Shown here: positions 32,529-44,500 of the stretch, in pieces | How positions within the stretch are numbered: the first letter of the stretch is position 1 | How the letters are laid out: every line of letters starts with the position of its first letter | From: Pomphorhynchus laevis | Lineage: Eukaryota > Acanthocephala > Palaeacanthocephala > Echinorhynchida > Pomphorhynchidae | DNA length: 64,000 nt | NCBI GenBank assembly: GCA_012934845.2 | Contig: WNNJ02003401.1 | Location: 175,041-239,040, forward strand | Reading direction: 5' to 3' | Notes under the pieces: generated by a model | Told to the model about the DNA's origin: nothing | The model's input: the letters and a program-made list of their open reading frames with translations, nothing else | The model's database searches: none | Program-made: the position numbers and the translations under genes

Positions 32529-35500
32529 GTAAGCTAGTCTCCTGTAAATAATATACTACTTTGAAACGCTTCCTCGTATTCTCAAGATAATACTGTAATT
32601 AAAACTTTTGTTTTCCTCAATTTAGCAAAGTTAGACTATTCATTATATATTAATTTAGTAATTATAAATACACATTCCAGATGAGCTAAAATAACAATTA
32701 CCCGTTTGCATGTGGTTTAGACAATATAAAATTTCGTGGTTTTTAGTACAGAATTTTAAAATTAGTTCTTTGTTAGCATTTTATAACTGCGCTTGCAATT
32801 TAGGATCTAATTCATAGCGGTGTTTTCGAATTACTGAACAGTTCCGAACAAAAGAATAAAATTTCCGAATCGTTTTTTCAGTGTATACTTGGTAAAGTAG
32901 AGTAAGTTAAGGAATATGTTATTTCATAGAAAGTTATTGTTACATTCCACAAAAGTTTATTTTTAATTCTTGAATATCTTTTGTTTTATTAGAATTCAAA
33001 CTTAATTTATGAAATTTTATATTTTTATTTGTTTAATATAAATATATTACAAATCTTCTTCTTCTTAGCGTTTATCCCGTATGACGGGGTCCGCTTGCCA
33101 CGATCGTTGACGCCAAAATGCCTTCTTTGCTGCGTCTTTGGGCGTGAGTCCGACCATTTTCATGTCCTTAAGAAGGGTATCCATCCATCTTTTCTGTGGT
33201 CTTCCTATTGGTCTCTTTCCGTCGACCTCGATTTGAAATGGTGCCTGCGCTAATGTGTTCACGTCTGCCCTCATTACATGTCCATACCATCGCAGCCTTG
33301 ATTCTCTCAGTTTGTCTGCTATGGGTGCTACGCCAAATCGCTTGCGGATGTCTTCGTTACGGACATGATCTAGGCGAGTCTTTCCTGCGATCCACCTTAG
33401 CATTTTGGTTTCCATGCATCCAAGCTTACGTTCTGCTTCTGCTGTCATTGCCCAGCACTCAGCACCGTACATTGCTACAGGCCGTATTACGCTTCTGTAG
33501 AACTTCGATTTGAGTTTGTCTGGCATGCGTTTGTCGCACAAAACTCCAGTGGCTGCTCTCCATTTTGTCCAGCTTGCGTTGATGCGAGTGGTGACGTCTT
33601 TTGCCACTCCTCCTGTGCTGGAGATGACTGATCCCAGATATTTGAACGCAGTTGTCTTTGGCAGAAGCACGCCATTAACTGATATGCTTACATCTTCGTT
33701 CTGGTTCGTCGTCATGTACTCTGTTTTGGCTGTGTTCAGTTTCAACCCAAACTGTGCCAGGCGATCGTGCCATTGCTGAACTTGTTGCTCGAGGTCATGT
33801 TTGTCTTTAGATACCAGCATAACATCGTCGGCATACAGGATGGTCCATGGTGCTTGTCTTAGAAGGTCTTTCGTAATCACGTCCATAACTATGATGAATA
33901 GTAATGGGGAGAGTGCAGATCCTTGGTGCACACCGACTGAGATTGGAAATTCTCTGGATTTTCCCGCTGCTGTTAGCACATTGCTCGTCGTTCCTTTGTA
34001 CAACATCTTCACCCATTCGATCAATTTCCTCCGGTACTTTTCCGCGTCTCAAAGCGTACCATATAAGCTTATGAGGTACTCTGTCGAACGCTTTCTCAAG
34101 GTCCAGAAAAGCTACATGGAGGGGCTGCTTCTTCTCTCTGTGCTTTTCAAGGAGTAGTCTGGCTGAGTGTATTGCATCGATGGCTCCACAGTTGCGCACA
34201 AAGCCTGCCTGGTTGACACTTAGTTTGACGGAGTCACGGATTCTCTTGTCGAGCACTCTCTCGAAGATTTTCATGGTGTGACTGAGAAGACGAATTGGGC
34301 GGTAGTTTTCACAATCTGCTGGGCTTCCTTTCTGCTTCCAGATTGGGATAGTTATGCTTCGACTCCAGTCTTCTGGCACCTCTTTTGCGTCAACAATCTT
34401 CTGGAGAAAATTAGTTAGCCATGGTGTCCACTCATCCGGATTGATTCTCCAGAAGTCCACCGCTAAATCATCGGGTCCGTTGGCTTTACCCGGCTTCATC
34501 TTCATCATTGCCTCTCTGACCTCTGCACCATTGAGTGGATCGACTTGTGTGTGATTTGGAGTCCCCTCTGGTATTGGTGGATGTTCAAACTCTTCTGTAA
34601 AGATGGCTTTAAAATATCTTCTCCATCTCTCCAGCACGTCTTGTGGGTGTATAATGAGTTTTCCCTGCTCATTGCTGATACCATGGAACTTCTCGATGTC
34701 TGCTGCCTTCTTCCGTCTTGAACGGGCTAGTCGGTACACGCCTTTTTCTCCTTCTCGAGTGTCGAGCTTTTGGTAGAGGTTATCTAGGTGGTTACTCCTA
34801 GCAATAGCCACTTGTTTCCTTGCTTTCTTTTTCGCTCGGTGATATTCATCTTTGTTCTCCTGTGTTTGTGCTATCCGGAGAGCCTTGTATGAATTTTTCT
34901 TTGCCTTCACTGCGTCTTTGACCTCTTCTGTCCAAAACCAAGTTTCTTTGTCGATGTATTTTTGACATGGCTTGGTGGATCCGAGTATGTGCTTTGCAGC
35001 TAGGTGGATCGTGCAGCGCAACGCGGTCCAGGTGTCCTGTACTCCATGTATGCTAGGTAGTCTTATCCGGGCCAGCTTTGCCTTTGTTCCAACTGTGTCT
35101 TCTTCCCTCAGTTTCCACCACTTGATTCGGCTCGTCTTTGTTTGTTCTGGCCTCGGTTTACGGGGGACTTCAATTTTTAGGTCACATATCAGTGGCTTAT
35201 GTTGAGTCGCTGTGGTCTCTGATGGAATGACCTTTGTGTCTAGCACCGTCTTCTTGTGTTTTCGCCTCACCAGGACAAAATCAATTTGCGACTTCCTGAT
35301 TTGTGAGCCCGTTCCATGGTAATATGTGTACAGGTGGCTCGGCCTTTTTGTGAAGTTGGTGTTGGTGATGGTGAGGTTGTGCGTAGTTGCAAACTCCAGT
35401 AGTTGTTCCCCTTCTGCGTTCTTCTCACCTATGCCATATCCACCGTGACATTCACTCTCATCCGTCTGTCCAACATGGGCATTCATATCACCGGCTATGA

Positions 35501-38500
35501 TCACATAGTCTTCTTCGGGGACTTCTGCCATCTTTTCATCTAGCATTTCCCAGAAGTCCAGCTTCTCTTTATCTGTGCATCCTGTTTGAGGAGCGTACAC
35601 AGAGAAGTAGTGTACGGTCGTTTCGCATAATGCCAGCTTAATCTTCATCAACCTCCCAGTGTATCGCGTCACTTCGCACACTTGGTCTCTGAGTCTCTCT
35701 GCTACGACAATGGCTACTCCGTTTCGTGCTGTCTCAGTTCCCATATAATACAGTTTGTATCCGTCTCCAATTTCCTTGGCTTTTCCGCCCTTCCATTTAG
35801 TCTCTTGTATTGCAAGAATGTCAATCTTTCTCCTCTTTAGGTCAGCTGCAATTTCTCGAGATTTACCCGTCAGTGTTCCTACGTTGAGCGTTGCAACTCG
35901 TACGTATGATTGGGCCAGATCACTTGCGTCTCGGCGTCGTCCTTCCGTCGTGAACCCTCGCTTATTTGCCGAACAGACCGGGTCTTGTCTGATCGCACAT
36001 CAGACAAATATATTACAAATATATTGTAATATATTGTCATCAAATATATTTTGATATTATATATCAAAATATATATTATATATATTTATATATATTATAT
36101 ATATTATATTATATGTCATCAAATATATTACAAATATACATAAAAATATTTAATATAAATAGATTTATTAGTTTATTATAAATATATAATATATACTTAT
36201 AACACATAATTATTACATCGTAATAGTTTAACACAATGGTCTCTGGATAACACCAGACGCTCGAAAAATTGATGCGAGGCGGGGAAGAGTGGGATGGAGT
36301 GTAATGTAATTTGGAATAATTTTATGTAAAGTTGAATGTAATTTTCATGGGATGAAAATTACATTGTGTTCTAGCCAGTTTTATTTTGATACATATATAT
36401 TTTAAAATACCTATGTCATTTATTAGTATTTTAACATATCATGTAAGAAGAAGCTATCTAATTCAATGATCGATATTTTAAATCATAACCGATTTGTGTG
36501 ATGTAAATACAATTTTGAGTTGATTTTGTTAAATATTTTAACTAAATTATTTTAAAATCAATCTTAAACGAAGGTTATAACTTTTAAGCTGGTATTTTAA
36601 CTTGGTATCGAAATGCTCATTTCAATGTATTTTATCGGAAATCACATTAGATATAATTAGATAAAATGTAACATATGTGATTTGTATATTTAATCTCATG
36701 CATCGAATAAGCTTTTAACGTATGTCAGTAACATGATGTTTCACGTATATGTTTATAGTAAAAATCCAATTCGATGAGATTTAAAAACATTTAGTTGCTT
36801 CGAGAGAGACAACGATTTTAGCGTGCTAGTCGCTAAATTGTTATCCACAATTCTGATTGCATGTGAGAAGAATTTATCTAATTCAATGATCGATATTTTT
36901 CTGTACTTTGGTAACTCTACTACTCAGGTATTTTCAATTAATTTTCAATTAAAATATGATACTCCTTGTTAATACAGAATTATCTTCCAATTGCGAATGA
37001 AATCATTGGACTTGTTAATAAAAAGTTTCCTTCAATAAATCGGCTTATATCAAAGGTAATTAAATTGAGTCGTATTATAAACATTATAGACTAGTAACTA
37101 CTACGTTCATATTTAAACAATTTGCACAATATCCTGTGTATTAAAATTTACAATTCAAACAATTTATTTTCTCGCGTTTACCCAGCATAGTCCGCGCCTA
37201 GTGGATTCTTCGGGGGGGGGTGAAAGACCCCGGGTGGTTCAGTCGGAAGGCGGCGTGTTGGATCGGTTGGGGGATCAGATCCGCCTGGACCTGAGGCAAT
37301 GAAAGATAAGGGAATACGAAGAATAATGAAGTGAAGTTCTGTCATTTTTATCTGACTTTGTTGTGACCTAATTTATTTCTTGCATGCTATATATTTTGGT
37401 GTATTATTAAAGTCTTTATTTATTTACAATTTATTTTACATATTTTGCTATTTCTAATTCGCATGTCATGTTTACCAAATAGTGGTCTTAATATTCATAT
37501 TAAACGGAACGAATAGCTTGAACGTATTCTGCATCGAATCTAGACGATATACATGTAATCTCAACACACAACGCATGGTTTTCACTCTACTGTCAATATC
37601 ATTAAATACTATGGCATATATCCCAATTTTATATAATCCAATTTTTATTTTTCCAATTTAAATAAAAGCGTTTGGCAAAGTAATAATTTTCATCTTGTTT
37701 CTATATATAATTTATGTATTATGATTTAAATTATTCGTGTACATGATCTCTTTTTCTCAATTTAGCGTGTAAAACGAGGTAATATATACTCACTGTTTGA
37801 CATTAGCAGTTATCCGTGGAAATACAATGACCACAAACTTAACTATAAAATCGATAAGGCATCAATGAAAAGAATTTTATGTAAATTCAATGTAAGTACA
37901 TGATTAAAAATAATTTAATTTGTCTATTATGAATAAACTTGCATTGTATTTGCGACCTTAACAAATCACAATTTATCTAAGAAAAATTGTAAATCGAGCT
38001 ATCATTTTGTAAATAATAAATTAGATATGACCTGGTTGTTAATGTTTCAAAAGGTCAGTTATGAAATTTCAATCTTTTAAGATAACCGCGAAAGAATTTA
38101 TATGATATTGTAACAACTCACTTCTACATTATCATTTATAAAAAGTAACTATTTCTGTTTTATTTAAACATCTTTATTTAAAGATAAAACGACCAATCGA
38201 GAAGTTTCACATTCTAAACCTGATTTCCAAATCAATAAGATGCTTCCAAGCTAGTAACATGGAATTTCCTGTGCTTCAAATTTATCTGAGAATGTAAGTA
38301 TTTATCTATAAGCATGTCAAAGTGTGTTTTTAAGCATATCCAATTTGTTTAATGTAAATACAATTCTGCCTTGTCATTTAATGTTTTTGTTGAATATTTT
38401 ACATAAATCATTTTTAAATCGATACATAAACGAATTTTTAACCTTGTATTTTAACTTGGTAACGGGATGCTTATTTCAATGTACTTTATATAGAATAAAG

Positions 38501-41500
38501 TTATTGGAATGCAGGAACTTATCAATTTGAGTACCATATTCTTTCTATTACAAAAATGGTTCAGGTAACAACATTATTTAAGAGTTCTTAGATTTTAAAA
38601 ACGTAACGTGGAATTTGGTCACGTTCTTTATTAAGATCAATATTATGATCAATATATAAACGAAGGTTATAATTTTTAACTTTGTATTTTTCAATAATCA
38701 AAATTAAGGTTATTTTTGGTATTCTATAGAAACGAGTTTTGTTGATTGCATTTTTAAATAAATCAATCTATAAATGATATTACCTATTGGATACTAATAG
38801 AATATAATAATTAATTGAAAATAATTACGTTAAAATATCAAAAAACGACGAGTTTTGTGTATTTATGAAAATCGTGTATTACTTAATTAGCAAAGACCAA
38901 AAAGGATTTGACACAACTACAATTCAAACTTATGGGAAGCGTTCTATTTTAGTAATGCCCGAAACAAACGAATATTCTCGATGACAATTTAATTTAACGG
39001 AAGATTTTACTTGTGATTGCAATATATTTTACTTTGAAATAGAAACTGAAATTATTATGGAAAAATGTAAAATAGACTTGAGCTGATAGACGCGAGATCA
39101 TTTGGCGCATCCAATTTTCAATTAAGGATTTATGAGTTAATACTGCAAGTAAAATTAAAATTTAATTAATGAATTTAATTTAAACTTAATTATTTTATCT
39201 TTCGCGAAATAAACATTCACACGTGAAACATAAATTTAAGCACAAATTTAACAAATCGTGGTTTGTTTAGGATTAACGACACTGATATGTTTGTCATGAG
39301 ACATATTACAGGTCTCATGTCTATAATTCTTACGAATTTGTTCATACAGGCCAACCTGAATGCTATAAGTTTTGAAATCAAGAACAAAGAATTGTTAAAA
39401 AGTTTATACGAGTCTTCAATTTCAAGTAATGGAGATATCCGATTACGAATATGCACGGCGATAATCGATGCTATCACTTCAAACAATGAACTTTATGAAA
39501 GTTCGAATTTGCTGACAATATTAAAACAAAGAAGCTATGATGTTGATGTAGAAATTTCAATGCTTTGATCGATTTATACCGTATATTATTTAGATTTTAA
39601 TACAGAAAAGGTTATTGCTACCGATGGCTGAGCTCTATTGGAAATTATTAATTCGTAATATTCAAGATGAAAATCAGGAATTTGACATTGGTTGGATTGT
39701 CCAGCGTATTCTGGATTATAGCTACAATCATATTGACTCACAGTAAGTATGAAAATAATTTCCTTTTGAAATCGTATACTACGATGTTTATAAAATAATA
39801 AACGTCATTAAACTCAATTTCACATTTCAATCGGTTAGTCTGTATCGGAGGATATTAGACTGTTTTCAAACGCGATTGTGTCCAGTACTTTTTGAATTAA
39901 AATATTATTCGGCTTAGACGCTATTATTTGTAAATCAGACAATTGCCGAAAGACAATTGAATGTATATTGTGAATTACTTTGTTCACGGCAGCTACATCG
40001 ATGTGTAAATCATTCGTACAGTTTCTGGACGCATTTAAACATGCAGTTGTTGGAATATAGTTCTTAATTGCCATTTCGCAAGATGTACTTAAAGTTTAAC
40101 TCAAATCTAATTATGGAATTTCCTGGAATTAAGTATATCGCGATGTTTTGAGAAGTGGTAATTAAATATAACTGGTAATTATGAAAGCGGGATACGTGTA
40201 TAAATAAAAGCTTTACACGTTTTGATATAAACGAATCGATTTTCGAATACACATTCGTTAGTTTGATTTTTTTATTAAGATTGTTCTGTGATTTTCTGTT
40301 GCAAACATACGTGGTTCCCACTAAATATGAAGAGTTTGCACGAGAATATTGTTTCATGAAGTTATTATTTTCCCTAGAAGATTTGCAATTCGGGTAATTT
40401 AAGAAATTTTGATCGCATTGAATCGTTTTTGTATTTCTTCTTGCAGAGCAATGGACAGTTTGCTGAAAACAAAAATGCGGTAAAATTTAAATTTATTAAA
40501 TTTAATTAAAAAACACTTTATCAATATATCTTTTCAGCAAAAAGAGATTATCACTATTTTAGGAATGTAATTAAATTAAAAATTAAATTAATTTAATTAA
40601 AAAACACATTTAATGTCAGTGTTCTAAATTTGAATACTTTATTGCTCGGACTATATCGTGACGGTCCATGGCCTGATTAATAAATTTTCGGAAAATGTTG
40701 CTTCTTAAATCATTAGCAAAAAAGTGAATTTAACAAATTAATATTTAAATTTACAAAAATTTAAAAAAGGAGATATTCCAACATGCTTTCTGTAGAATAG
40801 CTTTCTTATGAATAGCATACTGTATTAATATGCGAATGTTATTAGCAAAAATATCTTTTCAGCAAAAAGATATTATCACCATTTCAGCAATGTAAACTCC
40901 GGGAACTAATATGATTGGTATCAATACAATCGCTAACATATAGCTTTTTTAAATGCATCTGACTGTGTGAACATAACGCTAATATGACTCTAAACTCAAT
41001 TCGGAGTCTCAAAAATGTGTATTACATCCAAACCTATTTATACTCGTGAAAACGACAACAATATAAAATCAATATTTAAGACGTCAATAAGACGGATTTT
41101 CTTTATAAATACGAAAAGGAATTTTATAAATAATGATAATTTTACAATACACTATCAATTTGGTAATGTATATATTTGCTCAGTTAACAATTTTAAACTA
41201 AAGATTTCCAATAATGAGGCATATCGTAATTCCTGAGAAACACTGTAAATGTCTGGAGACGTTAAAAAAGTTTGAGAAATAATCAACGTACAATTGCTGA
41301 AGATGATGCCAGCTAGGCATCGAAATATTCGGTTAAATAAATTTTGCGATGGGTTTTGCCAGCTTTCTTCAAATTTAAATTCTAGTTTGAAAATTTCTAG
41401 CTTTGTCCGGTGATCATCTTGTAGCATATTGCAATTTAAAAGTCATTATTAAATGACTGTTCTAGGAGTGGAATTTAAACTTATGGTTTGTAGATTCCCG

Positions 41501-44500
41501 TAGTTGTAAATTATTTATAAAATGTCAAAACGAGTAAAGTAATTATGGACATGGACAAAACAGAAGTTTTCAAGGCAGTCTTTCAAGCTAATATTATTAA
41601 ACAATTGGTCTAGATCCAGACTTTATACTATCATGCGCTTTGATTCGCTTATAATGTTCTTCAAATTTAGACTCTTAAAGTTTACGAGGCACTTCTTACA
41701 TGCTGACTTATTCACTTATTTGACCCGCATACATTAATTCAATATTTTAATTGGCGCATACTAGATGCATTAATTAATATTTGTAAAAATGAGTGTTTAA
41801 GCTACGGAAAACACTTTTTTTAGATTTTCAGTGTGGCAATTAGCATCCAAAATTAACTTTTATTTTAAATTGACTTTTTCAAAATGACGTTTATTTTCAA
41901 TTTCATTTTTTAACTTGATATAAATTATATAAAATCAAATAACAATTATTTATTTTATTATTTAATTATTAAATTTTGATTTAGCATTATTATGTTTTGT
42001 TTATTTTATAATTATATTAAATACGTAGACTCAGTTAGCTGATTTGATATTCATAAAATTTGACTATTATTTTAAATTGTAATTTTAAATTTTAACTTGA
42101 TATAAGTTAAATAATATAATATATTATAATATATTATATTCGGAAAACAATATACATATGTTACAATATCTAAAACGACTATCTAACAAAAATTAAACCA
42201 TCAGTATATTTGACTTAATTTGTAGGCAAAACTCGATTCTTCACGATCAATAAGCTCTTCCGCTCATTGTGAATGAGCGGAAGAGTTCATTTTAAATTGT
42301 GATTTAAATTGTTAAATTTTGATTTAGCATTATTATGTTTTGTTTATTTTATAATTATATTAAATACGTAGACTCAGTTAGCTGATTTGATTTTTTCGTT
42401 ATAGAATAAGAGCAAACGTTATTGATGTTGTTAACTTTAAAACACAACCGACAAATACAATTGTTATTCGCAATAATAGAGTGATGTTACATACAACACT
42501 TTTATCTGAGAAGATAGAGGAACTTCTAATTCGTAAGTGTTCAAACAGCTGAAATAATAACCATTGAGAAAATAAAAGTATCAAGATTATTTTAAACGGA
42601 AAAATACTTTATTTTTTTCTAATAAATTATAATTTTTAAATAGAATATTTATTTTCAATGTAAAAAATATACTTTTAGGATTTGGGTATAAAACAAATAT
42701 GAACTTATCGTTAGCTCTTAAAAGAATTCTACCAATAAATGGGAGGTAATGTCTGATATCAAAATATCTGATAATTTAAGATATGTTTGAAAATTTTATC
42801 GATAATATTCACTTTTCCCTTTTTGGTATAACTGAAATTCGATAAATAATTATTGACTTTATAATTAAGTCAATAAATATAATCAGTATTTACCGGGCCT
42901 TATAGACTTACGTTTTGCCGCATAATAAATATATTCTTCGTTGTTATTTGCTACACCACTTCTGTTATTCGTAGTTCCACCTTGTTTAATTTTATTGGAT
43001 TCATAAAATTGATCGTTTTAATTTTTCATGCCTTACTAAAGTTTCCTTATTTATAATTCAAATATCGTTAAATTTGCTTGTAATAAGCTAATCACTTGTT
43101 AGAGTGACATTTAGCCAACTTGAAACTAAGTTAAACAAATTACAAAGCATTATGAATTCATAGAATAACATGGTTATCAGCACCACAAAAGAAATGCTAC
43201 AATGAATTTGTCGCAAATGAAAAACTAACCATTTCGAGCTAAACGGATCTCATCAGTAGCTTGTACTCCTCACAACTGGATTAAAGGAGGGAGAAGGGCT
43301 AGACAGTAATTAAAACTTCTTGTTCTCTTGCAAATACTACGGTTTGCGACTGCAACTATTCACCCATCTGTATTAAGCGCTGGAGAACCAAGCGCGTTGT
43401 GCTACAAAATACACAAGTTGGCTACTGGATAATGCAATGCAGCACTACGATGCACTGGTGCTATGCGAAAATGATAGAATAAATTTTCTCAAACTGAAAG
43501 ATACCATTAGAGAAGGGCTATACGGGGATTTAAACCAACTAAATATCCTTTATCCCTATGCAATCTAGTTGTTAGGAATACAAGCTATTGATGTAAGCCA
43601 ATCAGCTCGAAACAGTGTGTTTGTCATTGGTCACTTGTAGCATTTATTTCGTGGTGCTGACAAGGTGATATGAAATGATTCCACGAAGATAGTATTTCAA
43701 TTTGAGGATATTTACTCTATCAATGATGCATAGTAGCAATGCATCGTACTAATGCATTGCATTATCCAGTAGCCAACTGGTATATTTTGTAGCTCAACTA
43801 TTTTGTACTTTGTAAGATTTATGGATTTTTGGCTTAAAATGATCAACAGCAGCAATTACTAGTCATGCACTGTCAGACCGGAAAACGTTATAATTTTCAA
43901 AAGTATGAATTAATAATCGGATATCGTTCATGTCTGAAACTGTAGTAAAAATTGCTTTCAATTTAAAAGTCAGTGACTTGAGCGATATTCCGTAGAAGAG
44001 CCAATAGCTTTAAAAATTACATTCTTTTATTATCTTTACAGTTTGCAATCAGTATGATGAAAACGTGGTGATAAATGAAGCTAGCATTTCCCAGATCGGA
44101 AACATCATCAGTTCATCGGTTGATATTGGAACTATTTTCATGCAAGCATGTGATTTTTCATCGAGTACAGAGACATTATGTGCCTTAGAGGTATCGCCAA
44201 TTTGATAACACAGGTTTATATTGTAATGCCAAATAGGAAGAACTGTCAAGGATTTTGTGCGGCCGCTATCCTACAGACAACATTCCTTATACAATCAAGT
44301 GTTTTTATTTACAACTTCCAGCTTTGGTTGTAAATCAAAAGTTTCTAGTTCGCATGATCGAATGGACTGTTAAGCTAATAAACTGTGATGTAGCACACCT
44401 GATTAAAGGTAGTCTATCTGCTTCTTTGATTTCATCCATAATCACCATTTCATTTTTAGATTATTCAGCACGTAAGTTCGTTTTTGCCCATTAAGAAACT

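Larger units (their letters stand above)
30577..39548. repeat. Right arm of a giant inverted duplication
   Basis: Pairs with 15190-21155. It is longer because of a non-homologous block at 32728-36746, which contains the RTE element. It carries the 5' third of the plus-strand PDS5-like gene. Confidence 0.95.

Noticed and set aside
33029-35205. Plus-strand open frames over the RTE element
   Set aside because: Antisense shadows of the minus-strand RTE polyprotein.
15190-39548. Assembly artefact explanation for the palindrome
   Set aside because: Not excluded, but the arms differ by an RTE with its target duplication, a mismatched block and scattered substitutions, which argues for two real copies.
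43300-43480. tRNA or snRNA gene
   Set aside because: GC-richer patch but no cloverleaf or box A/B pattern that I could fit; it is part of the interleaved inverted repeats.
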